From: Nyssa sinensis
Lineage: Eukaryota; Streptophyta; Magnoliopsida; Cornales; Nyssaceae
Reading direction: 5' to 3'
Assembly (NCBI GenBank): GCA_008638375.1
Contig: CM018032.1
Span: 51,048,501-51,112,500 of the forward strand
DNA: 64,000 nucleotides
Part shown: piece by piece, positions 13,254 to 24,179 of the stretch
Layout: the number at the start of each line of letters is the position of its first letter
Position numbering within the stretch: position 1 is the stretch's first letter
The notes under the pieces: generated by a model
What the model saw: the letters and a program-made list of their open reading frames with translations, nothing else
Told to the model about the DNA's origin: nothing
Database searches by the model: none
Position numbers and translations under genes: made by a program

Positions 13254-13935
13254 TAGGGGTGTCAATCGTGTCGTGTCGTGTCGTGTTCGTGTCGTGTCAA
13301 GGTAAGAGTATTATACTATATGGGTCGACCTGAGCACGACACGATTAATTAATCGTGTCAACTTGCTCAACCCTAACACGACCTGTATAATACACGGGTG
13401 ACACGACACGACTCGTATAACCTGTTTATTAAACAGGTCATGTTAAAACACGAATAACACGACACGACCCGTATAACCCGTTTATTAAATAGGTTATGTT
13501 CAACCATGAAAGCAACACGACCATTTAAATTGTATAACCTGTTTTTCATAATAAAAATTACTAGATAAACTCTAATTTATTCATTTTTTAACATATATAG
13601 TAATAATAATTATTTTAACTGAGAGTAAGTTTTAAATCTAATATTCATTAGGGTTTTTGTTTGGATGTAATTTTGTCAAAACTAACCTTACTTATATGGG
13701 TAATAAATGGTTAGACGGGTTAGGCGGTTGTATTAAACGGGTTGACACGAATAATTAAATGGTTATTCGTGTTAAACGGGTCCACCTGATTACAACCCGA
13801 ACACGACACGTTTATTAAACGTGTTAAAACGGGTTGACCCGTTTAGACCCAACTCATATAAGCTTAACCAAACCCGCTAATTACGTGTCGGGTTCGAGTC
13901 GTGTTATCGTGTCGTGTCAAAAATTGACACCCCTA
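13254..13935. mobile_element. hAT-type miniature element (682 bp), CACGACACG family
   Basis: The ends TAGGGGTGTCAAT and ATTGACACCCCTA are a perfect 13-bp inverted repeat. They are followed inward by CGTGTCGTGTCG-type repeats at both ends. The flanks are the perfect 8-bp direct repeat GCTAAAAC (13246-13253 and 13936-13943), as expected for hAT transposition. There is no transposase. It is a relative of the element at 2408-2944. Confidence 0.92.
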
Positions 13936-13943
13936 GCTAAAAC

Positions 13944-16181
13944 CAATTAAGTTTATAATAAATTATGTATGAATTAATAAATCACCCGATTGTGTTTCTT
14001 TCGGGATCTCAACTCCAAATTTGAACACTTTTTTTTAGAAGAGAAATTATTTTATGTGACCGTCATACGGTGTGATAGTTTCTATGATGTTAATATTTTG
14101 TGTAAATTAATCTTGAATGAATAAACACCACAACTTTGGTCCTCTTCAATAGAATTGTAAATACTTTGATTATAACTAAACTACGCAGATTAGGTCAAGT
14201 TTAAGCGAATGAATATGAGAAATCCATTGAACAGCTTTGGGCCGCCACCAAGTTGCATTAGTTGCAATGTTGAAGCAATATAGGTAACATAAGTTAGCTC
14301 TAAACTATGAAAGTTTGGCAACTATTGAAGACAACTTATACAAAATACAAAGCACAATGCAATGCATTATAAGACGTAAACCATTTATTTACTGCTATTT
14401 GAAACAAATTCAAGGCTTCAAATTGAAACAACCAACTCTCTACTGTTCAAACTTATACAAACCAAAAAAAATAAAATGAAATAAAAGTAATTTTGTGCCG
14501 GCAAACAAACATATACTTTGAATTTTAGAAACATTGTAATATATGTAAATAAATCAAATGGAATGAAAAATACAATAAAAAACATTCGAATACAAGTTAA
14601 TCAATTCAAATAATAAAATTTAATGATAATTCAAAAGACAACATTAAATAAACTTAACAAAATTCAGAACAATTAATAACTATTAAAGAGTCTTAAATAT
14701 GGGTCATAAATGTACTAAAATTTTAATTATGTATTAAAATACAAAGTTTGCCTAATTATAAATATTTACTGCTCGGACGAATTGGGCACCCCTACAACTG
14801 TCTAAGTGTATTTGGCTTCAGGCAATTGTCGCTTAGACATTTCTACTGTAATCGGACGTCCACCCGTAACAACTATGATTTAAAGGGCCTGTTTGCATAT
14901 GGTTCATCGGAGTGCAATACAAAGCAATATAATTGTAATAATGGAAATTTATGGAATAGAAGACATGATGATATTCATTACTTTATTTGGACAAATCTAG
15001 AATTCTATCTTGTAATGGAAACAATGCATATTCTTAATTTTAATGTTTGGTTTAATTAAAATGTTGTCAAGAGTGAAATCAAAATTTGAATCACTTGTTG
15101 GAAAAAAAGTAGAGACCAAACTTCAAACACAAATACAACTAGAATTAGATCATTCAGACAACACATCAAACTGGAACAAAAATGTTTTCTCTTTCATCCT
15201 CTCCAAAGTTCATTGTTTTATAGTTATTTGTCATCACTTTAAATCAAAAAATGATACATATATCATTCTCTATTCAATAAGCTTACCATCTGGCAAAAAT
15301 GATGAAAATTAGAATTGTCTAGTTTTCATGAGTTTGATTTTGGGCATAGTAGTGCACCATGGTGTGTCCAAAAAAAAAATCTTAATGACAAGCGAAATGT
15401 GGTAGAACAAGTGTCCTGATTGTAAACAAGCTTGAATAAGTAAAAAAAAAATGGTAAACTATGTTGAATGAGAATTATTTCTGTTTGCTATTGCTTGTGA
15501 CATGCAGAAATTATAAGGCATGCCTAATAAAATTTACAGGTATGCTAAATATACTTCCCTTTTCTAATAGAATTCTTAATTCTTTTAAGAGTGAATTAGA
15601 GAATTTTCATAACGGTTTGATATTGGAGTGTATAATTACCATTGTAAAATTGAGAACTTTTAGATCTGAACCACAAGTGGTGTCAAGTCAGCTCTGGGCT
15701 AAAGATCCTTCATCTAGACGTATAAGAACACAGTTGGATAGATTAAAATTTTATGGCTTGAATGGTAGTGTATACTCTGACATCCCAACGATAGTAATAC
15801 TTTTAGTCATATAAATTGCAGACTATAAATAAGAGGTCATAAAAATTACCAAAGTAAAAAATTCTGATAGTAAGAGTATTAGAAAATTAGAAAACTATCT
15901 TTGCTTATTTTTTTTTTATTTACAAGAGGATGCTGCATGTATTTGAGTTTATGTTGCAAGTATTCTGAGTAAAACTGATTTATACTTGAGGAGATTCAAG
16001 TCCCTATGAAATTGTTCGACCACTATGTCACATGTACAACCTATATAATTTTAGTTTTACAGTGAATTTAACCAGATTTCTGTAAATAATAAAGTTATAA
16101 AAAGAGATCATGCAATAATTTATCCAATTTAGCACCGACAATTCTTTGCATAGGGTGTTGTGAAGTTCGTATCATGATTGA
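13944..16181. other. Gene-free stretch
   Basis: Frames of 90-117 codons are open at 14748-15814 but show no domain, codon pattern or start context that would support a gene. GGGCCTGTTTGC at about 14885 resembles a Tourist/Harbinger end, but no matching partner end was found. Confidence 0.4.
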
Positions 16182-16472
16182 TGTTACTCTTTTTTATCAG
16201 AAGGGCCTCTCGTCCTTCGCCATCTGTCAAGAATTCGAGATCAGAAGGTCACTAGGAAGGCTCCGTTGGTAGCTACTCCGATGATAAAGTCAATAAAGAA
16301 AATAAAGCTGTAATTAAAAAGAAGAATTGAACATAATCCAAAGCGTACCTTGTGACCTTATTTATAGGTTGTAGATCTCATAAGTTGAAAAGGATTAGGA
16401 GTCATAAAAATAAGAATTCAAAGATATCCAGAGATATTAGCTGCCACTTTGAATTTTGTTTCTTTATTCTAA

Positions 16473-17687
16473 GGCTACGTTTGGTACGCAGGAATGGAGG
16501 CAGGAATGGAATGAGCATTCCTGCCCCCATTCCATTCCTGCGTTTGGTATGCTTAAACATGATGGAATGCCCATTCCGTTTGAAATGGCCATTCCACTTA
16601 GCACAGGAATGGCCATTCCTTGACAAAACCTAAGGAATGACCATTCCTTTCCTAACGGAATGGCCATCCATCTCTACAGCCCACGACCACAAGTACAGTC
16701 AACTTTCTTATAATTAATAATTTTGGTAAATGAAAAATTTATTAATTATTATAATTATAAATTATAAATTTTCTTATACTTTTATTAATAAAAAAATATT
16801 TTATACATGTAGATGAATTACAATATATTTAACTCTAATTTAAATAAAATTACAAATATATTTTCCAAAAATATTATAAATAGGATATATATAAATATAT
16901 GTATAATTATTTTAATTTTTTAATAATTAATATTATAAAAGATATATTTTTAAAAAATATTAATTATTAAGTAATATAATTATTAATTATTTATCATAAA
17001 ACTAATTATATTTCTTAAAAATTTATTAATTAATTTAAATAAAATTAGAAATATATTTGCCAAAAATATTATAAATAGGATATATATAAATATATGTATA
17101 ATTATTTTAATTTTTTAATAATTAATACTATATAAGATATATTTTTAAAAATATTAATTATTCAGTAATATAATTATTAATTATTTATCATAAAACTAAT
17201 TATATTTATTAAAAATTTATTAATTAATTTAAATAAAATTAGAAATATATTTGCCAAAAATATTATAAATAGGATATATATAAATATATTTATAATTATT
17301 TTATTTTTTTAATAATTAATATTATAAGATATATATTTTAAAAAAATATTAATTATTAAGTAATATAATTATTAATTATTTATCATAAAACTAATTATAT
17401 TTCTTAAAAATTTATTAATTAATTAAAATAAAATTAGAAATATATTTGTCAAAAATATTACAAATAGGATATATATAAATATATGTATAATTATTTTAAT
17501 TTTTTAATAATTAATATTATAAAAGATAATTTTTAAAAAATATTAATATCATAATATAATTTTATATATCATAAATTATTTTTATTTATTCCTCTGGTAA
17601 CCTCCATACTGCCAAAAATATTTTCCCAGTCATTCCTACTTATTCTTCCTGAGTCTTCATTCCTGTTCATCCTCCTATACCCTAGCC
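16473..17687. mobile_element. PIF/Harbinger-type non-autonomous element (1.2 kb)
   Basis: It is inserted cleanly in the 3' LTR, since the other two LTR copies lack it. The flanks are the trinucleotide TAA on both sides (16470-16472 and 17688-17690). The left end GGCTACGTTTGGTA resembles Tourist/Harbinger ends, and the right end read inward is GGCTAGGGTATA. Both ends carry GGAATG motifs; the left 200 bp holds several GGAATGGCCATTCC palindromes. The interior is almost pure A/T and made of tandem repeats. There is no transposase. Confidence 0.78.
16841..17580. repeat. 194-bp AT-rich tandem repeat, about 3.8 copies
   Basis: Copies of a unit beginning TAAATAAAATTA(G/C)AAATATA start at 16841, 17036, 17230 and 17424. 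They are nearly identical, with a period of 194-195 bp. The array forms most of the interior of the Harbinger-type element. Confidence 0.9.
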
Positions 17688-18113
17688 TAAGATCTGTAGG
17701 ATATGGAAGGTGGTGTCATGTTCTGAACCACATACCTCTTAACCTCCTATGCCTATGTAAACTTCTGAACCCTCTATACCCATGTGATCTAGATAAAACA
17801 ATCTTTCTTGATCTGTACCTTAAAGAGCTCTGTATAGACATATGTCATGTTATGAATATGTTTGTTACTTTATGATATATCAGCTACTCCCTCCCCAAGC
17901 CTTACTTCTGTGGGACCGTTACAGAGCTGAGGTTAGGGTTTCTGAGGCTGTTACACGTGTGATAGTTATAAATGCATCACTCTGTATTCTACAATAGTCA
18001 TTGATGCAACATTCATTGCGTCAACTATTGGTTGGAATTACGAGGCCATTATTACTCTAACTGTCGCGACGGTTCAGAATCGAAAGCCTTCCTCGTGACA
18101 ACTGTTAGAATTT

Positions 18114-18121
18114 TATAAAAA
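18114..18121 (+). promoter_or_regulatory. TATA box of the antisense gene
   Basis: TATAAAAA followed by a G-rich stretch lies just outside the 3' LTR and about 200 bp before the antisense gene. The related fragment has TATAAAAG plus a G-run at the same place (38405-38412). Conservation in two diverged copies supports a real promoter for plus-strand transcription. Confidence 0.6.
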
Positions 18122-20049
18122 GGCGGGGGAGTACACTGATGCCCCTCCTTTCATTATTTTCTGCCTCTCGAGAACTCATCACATCACTTAGAGAAAAGTT
18201 CGAGTAAGACGAGTTCCGACGTAAGAAGATCAACTTCGATAAAATTTGCGGTCAGGTTTGGTTCCACACACACTCTCTAAATTCCTTGCATCTACTCTTA
18301 GCCATTTTCCATTTAGTACCATATCGGCCTCTAATGCTCAATCAAGCACCGGTTATGAAATAGAAGAGTCTTTGAAAATACATGACCAAAAGGATGTGAA
18401 CCATGTAGAAGGTAGCCCATCGAAGAATTTAGAAAATAGGAGTGTCAACAACCCAAACCTTGGTTCTGAAGTTAGGATAGTAGAGGCTTTTGTAGAACCT
18501 AGAAATATCATAGGGGAAACCTCGGGCAGACCCTACAAAAGGGAGGAGGGAGAAAGCGCCACGACTCAAGGCATGATAGATGCTCTGAGGACTGCTTTTG
18601 ACTTCCCCTTGTCACGACCCGAAACCCACTCTATGCGGATCTCGTGTCGCAGGGCCATCACTACTTTTTTTATTCTTTGTATCCATGACAACAATATAAA
18701 ATGTAAACTTAACAGTAATTTTAACGGAAGTCTTAATACAAAATATTGTTTAATAACTAAAATGTAAACTGACATAAAACTTATACATAATGCCACTCTA
18801 AGGTGGTGAGTACATGGGAGAGACTACATCATTTCTAACATATTCCTCAAACTGTCCTCTTATGCTCTTGGACTCCTATTGTGGTCCTGCATCATCCTTA
18901 CCTGAAAATGTAGTAAGTTGGGGTGAGATAAACGAAGCTCAGTAAGTAAATTTCCATCACTCTGCCATGGGTTAGGGTCAACATAGAAAGAACAAAATCT
19001 GAGGAAAAAACATGATAGTTAGTTATGCAATAGAATGCTACTATAACCAATAAAAGCGAACACCTTAATAACCAATAAAACGGAATGCCCACATAACCAA
19101 TAGGATAGGACATCTCAATAATTGATGGAATGGAATATCCACGTCACCAATAAAACAAAACATCTCAACAGTCAATAGAATATCAACGTAGTCAATAAAA
19201 CAGACATCTCAAAAGTCAGTGGAGTAGTATATTACAATAGCCAACGAATGAGAATGTCACAACAGTCACTCAACATAATACAAGGTCATAAGTAATAATT
19301 TAAGAATAAGTAAATGTTAATGATGCAAGGTATATGAAGTCAGCGATTAAGATCCGGTCGAACAATGGTCATACTGTCAAAATCATAGAATAATTAATAG
19401 TAAGTCAATGAATACGGTTTCAAAACATATGATCATTCATAAGGAAAATATGATCATTTAATGAGTCAATAAAAGATACGATATCAATAAACACTGTGAT
19501 GCATAATCTTTTCCTAACATGACCTCAAAAGTAACCTTCCTTAGTATCCTTCCTTCCTTTGGTTCATTACCACCCGAACCCTTTACCTGGATTCATTCCC
19601 ACACCTGATCCCTTCCTTGATTCACTCCCACACCTGAATCACTTCTTGAACCACTTCCTTTGAACCATTTCCAAGGATTCACTCCCACACCTAAATCATT
19701 GGATATTTTCATGGACTTTAACCTGTAGAACTGATAGACGTTGTGACTGAGTACAACTCCGGGTATTCATAATACATTATGATCATCATAACTCTATAGA
19801 GAGCATATGAGTGGAATATCAATAGCATAAACATAACAATCGGCCTTTTAAGGCATGGTACGAAGTGTACAAATACTCATGATAAGGAATATCACATTGT
19901 GGCATAAAGAAACATCATACACATATCTCATAAGATAGAACATGTATTGGATCGTGAAGTCAATAAACGTTAGGGTACACATAGAAGTACAATTTAGCAA
20001 TAATAAGGAATATCATAACCTAGTGACTTGGCTAGGAATCAATAATACA

Positions 20050-20545
20050 AGTGTATAAGCAACTACGATCAAGGTATAACAGTCAGTTCTCAATAATTTT
20101 TTGTAAGATAGGATAAACATAATACTCGTGGAGTCAATAACGTCGAATACGTATAAAATACAATCCTGACAATGAAATGAACAATCATGGCTTGAGAGAA
20201 CTACGCGTAAGAGATCGAGTTTCAATGACATATAGGAGATCATGGTTAAGGTACAACAATCATCTCCTCAATAAGATTCGTTAAGATGGGAATAATCATC
20301 AATTATAGAATCAATAACATGGAACAATCATGGCTTGAGAGAACTATGTGTAAGAGATTGAGTTTCAATGACATATAGAAGGTATAATCAATCATGATCA
20401 AGGTATACAGTTAACTTCTCAATAAAATCCATAAAATAAGACAATCATCAATTTGTGAAATCAAGAACATGGGGTACGTATAAGAGTACAATATTGGTAG
20501 TAAAAGAATAACATGGCTTGGAAAACCATATGTAAGAGATCCAAG
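20050..20545. repeat. About 165-bp degenerate tandem repeat, three units, inside the solo LTR
   Basis: Each unit has AAGGTA.AA.AGT, CTCAATAA.AT.C, and (A)CATGGCTTGAGAGAACTA..TGTAAGAGAT in order. Units start near 20065, 20250 and 20395. Confidence 0.6.
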
Positions 20546-21148
20546 ATTTATTTACCTTAAATCCATGTGATCTACTTTAGTACTCCGTAACTTTCTCATT
20601 TCCCTTTAACTTGCCTATACATCAATAAACATGTCTCAGTTCTAATGTCATTTATCAAATTATACATCACATTACTCTAAGTATCTCTTTTACCATTGAG
20701 TCTGGGATGTCGAAGAAAGTCAGTTTAGGCTTTCGTGATTTCTAATTTGGACTTTTATACCGAGAAGGGCAAAATGGTCATTTTACATGTCTCTATTTTT
20801 GGGACCTCCTTTCACAAATCAGGCTTCACCGTTGAGTCCAAAAGATTTGAAATAATAAAAATTTACTATTTACTTAGTTTAATCAGAGTCCGTTTGACTC
20901 ATATTTGACTTAGGGGCATTTTGATCATTTGGCAATTCTACAAGTATTTTATCTTTTGGGACTCTGTCTCGTATAACGGACCTCACAATTGGATATAGAA
21001 GGCCCAAAATAGTAGATTTACACTATTCACTTAACTTAATTGGACATCAAAATTTAACTAATTAAATAACTTAATTAAGTAATTAAATTAATTAATTATA
21101 ATTATAATTATAATATATATTATTTATTGCACCATATGACCACATGTG

Positions 21149-21232
21149 CCTAAGTGGCGCGGTGGCAGACTCCCTTGCTATAAGGGCCTCATGCCCATGC
21201 GGACCGAGGTTCGAATCCCCTCAGTCGCGCCC
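21149..21232 (+). other. tRNA-like sequence (degenerate tRNA or SINE head)
   Basis: GGCGCGG (from about 21157) can pair with TCGCGCC (to about 21232) as a 7-bp acceptor-type stem. GAGGTTCGAATCCCCTC is a clear pol III box B with T-arm shape, and TGGCAGACTC is box-A-like. The middle stem CCCTT/AAGGG leaves a 5-base loop and the T-arm spacing is off by two or three bases, so it would not fold as a normal tRNA. The related LTR at 27495-30820 lacks it, so it looks like an insertion or a truncated SINE. Confidence 0.45.
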
Positions 21233-21884
21233 CTTCCATTTTCCTTCTTTAAAATTGTTTAACTTATTTAAAATGGACCCAAGCCAAAACGACGCCGCTC
21301 TGGTCTACCCACGAGTGCACCTGGGTGGGTCCCAACCCCACCTGGGATTCGACCCAAGTCCATGACCCATATAGTGGTTCTTCTCCCATGATTTTTCGGC
21401 AGAATCTCCAGTCACCCTCTCCGACAACGATGACTGGAATCTACAGTTTGCCATTTTTAAAACTCATTTTTTTTTCAGTGTTTTCGAAGCCCCTTTTCAT
21501 TCTAAACTATTCCCAACTAATTTTAAAACATTTAGATGACTATTTTATATTCCAAAATCCAACAAATAGCCACAAAATTCCAAGTTATCGTTTTTTCGAT
21601 TTCCCTCTATCTCCCTTATTTCTTAACTATTCGACTCGCAGTTTCTTTCTAATTTCTTCTTTTTCTTTCTAGATTAATATTACACAATTAGAAACAAGCT
21701 TCATGCAACTTAAAAACAAAACCCAGAATTTTCAAATTATAGTAATTCCAACTTACCTCTTTGCGGTTGCCTTTTCTTCCTCTCATTTTCTCCTTCTTCA
21801 CCCTCCTCCTTTCTCCTTCTGTTTTTCCTCCTCACGCATGTAACGCATGTTTTTGTTTTATCACAAAACCCACCCCTTTCGGTT

Positions 21885-21890
<6 letters not shown>

Positions 21891-21930
<40 letters not shown>
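21891..21930. repeat. (TC)n microsatellite
   Basis: About 20 perfect TC units in the solo LTR. The related LTR has two such tracts. Confidence 0.95.
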
Positions 21931-21932
<2 letters not shown>

Positions 21933-22070
21933 CCTTTATTGACTTTTATTTTTTGATTGCCGTTTCTTTTTCTCTTTGTCTTCTCAACATTTAATGTAAC
22001 ACTGCCGACAAGCATTTTTATTTTCCTTCCTTTTTCTCTTTTTTTTTTTTCTTTTTGAATGCCATATATA

Positions 22071-22270
22071 TCTAGATATATATATATATATACACTACAC
22101 TATATACATGGTTTGTTATTTCTTTATGCTATCTATATATATATAATACACATCCTTACACACATATACACACTGATATATATTTACATATACATATATA
22201 TATATGTCTATATGTATACATCCATTTTATACATATTTATATATATATATATATACTCATACATACATAT
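22071..22270. repeat. TA/TATACA-rich low-complexity tract
   Basis: Successive TATATA and TATACA runs near the end of the solo LTR. The open frame across it is a by-product of the repeat. Confidence 0.85.
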
Positions 22271-24179
22271 ATCTACATGTACATATGGTACATAGTGGTG
22301 TACACGTTTTTTCATGCAAATTCTAGTTTCTCGTACGGTAGTCCCAAGGCATTCGGGGTTGTTTGTAATCTACGTCACAGGTCTAATATCATTTATGTGC
22401 TCGAACTATAGACTGATCTCATCATAATGACAACTCGGTCTATAAATTGATTTTACGCTGGCTGACTCAGTCTATCTCGGGTCAAGGTATTACACCCCGC
22501 CAATGTGTCCTTAAGGGTGCTAGGACCCATTATCCATCCCTCCAATACTGAGCAAGGTAAGATATATGTTTACCTTGAGTGGTTTGAAATAGGGGTTAGG
22601 TTTCCCTTTCACCCTTTAATTAGGGAGTTTTTTAGTTGGTTCAATATCTACCTCGATGATCTGAATATAAACAGCTGGAGATATTTACTAGGGTTCATAG
22701 TTTTAGGACACTTAAACAATGTCAAAGTGGACCTTCCATTGATAAAGAGCAATATGGACATGAAACACTTGAAGTCAGAAGGCATGTTTTATATATCTTT
22801 CGACAAAGGGTTTAGACCTCTCTCTTCTTTGTACCTACTTCCAACAAGACTTGGAAGAAGTGGTACTTCTTTGTAAAGGGAGGATAGGAATTTGAGGACT
22901 TCGAGAGCCAAGTTTTAACTTTCCCATAGAGGATTGGGACTAAGGGTGAGGTCCCCTATTTATTTTACATTTTTTGAGCTTTCTGATTCTGTTTATTGCT
23001 TCTCTTTTTTTAGCCTAATCATATGGTTTCATGCAGATAAGAGAGCTTGAAAGAGATCGATCTTCATAGTTGATCTTCAACAAAAGTACAAGAGGCTCTT
23101 TCAGACTAGCAACCGTTCTCATGACACCGTTCTTTGCCCCAACAATCTGATGGAGGCTAGCTTAGTGTGGGATCGGTCCGAGAATTTGAAGAAATCTCTA
23201 GTGACCGGATGGGCCCTAGGGAAAAAGAAAAAAAATGTTGGGGAAAGCTCTTCCCCTATCGAGCCTCCCCTTCAAGTGAAGAGCAGGAAGTTAGTATCCA
23301 ACTCCCTTGAGAGAACCGTCTTAGAGGATTTGGGAATTTCCCCTGTTCAAGAAGCCCTTATACTTTGGTACCTACTGCTTAGAAGAAGAAAAAGGGGGAA
23401 GGGCAGATCTGTTTCCGTTTTCCCAGAGTCTGATGATTCCAGCCCTTTTGCCTTGAAGAATTCTTATGAAAACTCTTGGGCAACAGGCCTAAATAAGTTC
23501 AAAGGGCTAAGGGTGCAGAAGATTGCTAAAGATCTGATGGCATTCCACATAAGGGTGAGTTTTGCTATTCGATTCTGGAGTCCAACAGGGACGCTCTTAC
23601 TATCGAACTAGAAGACCTTAAAAAGAGGTTTGCAGACTTTCAGGCTGGCTCCACTCAAAAGGTTTAGGACATCGTTGAAGCTGTTAGAGCCCAAACTAAG
23701 GTGGATTTGAAGGCTGAAATCCAGGATCTAGGTAGCGAACTGATCGAGAATAGGTACCGAACCTTCAAGGTGAAGCTTCGTAAGAGGTATCCTAACTTGG
23801 ATCTGATTGGGGTAGATGACATGGAAGTCTCCCAAGTTGAGATTGATGTGCAGGATGCTAATGATGAAGAGGAGGAGGCGAATCCAGAACTCCCTCAGGT
23901 CGCTACTTTAGAGACTGCCGAACTAGCAACAGAGTAGACTAGGGATGTCTTTGTATTTTTTTTTGTTTTTATATTTTGTGACTTTCCCATATTTGGGCCA
24001 ATATATGAAATTTTATTTCTTTCAGAACTTGTGTCTTGCTTGATATTTTTGTGGTAGATTTTAAGATAATCTCTTCAATATCCAGGCCATTAGAAATTTT
24101 GAAGCATCCATGAGATATTTCACAGGCTGAAATAACAGGATATACAGAGCTGCCATACTTATAAATAAAAATAAGGTTT

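Larger units (their letters stand above)
16182..17882 (-). repeat. 3' LTR of the Tat-type element, split by a Harbinger-type insertion
   Basis: Without the insertion it is about 483 bp, against 481 bp for the 5' LTR at 33845-34325, and the two are colinear from TGTT.CTC to GATATATCA. A third copy of this LTR is at 37711-38168. A C-rich block next to its right end (TACTCCCTCCCC) is the polypurine tract on the minus strand. Confidence 0.85.
18610..22494 (+). mobile_element. Large solo LTR (3.9 kb) inserted in the antisense gene
   Basis: The insertion starts TGTCACGACCC and ends GGTATTACA, so it has TG...CA ends. It is flanked by CCCCT and CCCCG (4/5 duplication). It splits a sequence that is continuous in the second antisense-gene copy (38925-38965), which fixes both edges. 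It contains no ORFs or internal region, only LTR-like non-coding DNA: a GAAGCTCAGTAAGT motif near 18933, tandem repeats, CT and TA microsatellites. A related copy is at 27495. Very long LTRs with TGTCACG starts occur in plant gypsy lineages such as Tekay/Del; the lineage is inferred. Confidence 0.75.
18321..23937 (+). pseudogene. Antisense gene of the Tat-type element ('putative gypsy type transposon' family), broken
   Basis: Read on the plus strand, opposite to gag-pol. It parallels the copy at 38648-40375 piece by piece. The N-terminal part (18321-18609) begins ISASNAQSSTG against MSASDAQLGTG in the other copy, so the start codon has become ATA. A 3.9-kb LTR then interrupts it. The frame resumes near 22505 with the conserved core (YLEWFEIGVRFPFHP, INSWRYLLGFIVLGH, SEGMFYISF). 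A GT-AG intron lies at 22946-23036, at the same place as in the other copy. The end (23701-23937) is acidic. The core matches the plant domain known as 'putative gypsy type transposon' (PF04195 style, from memory). The biochemical role of this protein is unknown. The part matching the third exon of the other copy is partly deleted near 23560. Confidence 0.7.

Noticed and set aside
14880..15060. Tourist-like element from GGGCCTGTTTGC
   Set aside because: No matching inverted end or TAA duplication was found within 1 kb.
14748..15814. Three plus-strand frames of 89-117 codons
   Set aside because: No recognisable motif, no continuity between them, and composition identical to intergenic DNA.
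16352..16667. Overlapping frames on both strands near the 3' LTR
   Set aside because: They are created by GGAATGGCCATTCC palindromes of the Harbinger-type element; the sequence is not coding.
21149..21232. Functional tRNA gene
   Set aside because: Anticodon-loop length and T-arm to acceptor spacing do not fit a normal tRNA.
21737..22295. Frames with Arg-Glu or Ser-Leu repeats
   Set aside because: Direct translation of the TC and TA microsatellites in the solo LTR. The same applies to frames at 30099-30613.
18610..22494. A LARD or full element instead of a solo LTR
   Set aside because: No internal primer site, polypurine tract or second LTR copy inside; the unit has single TG and CA ends at the insertion edges.
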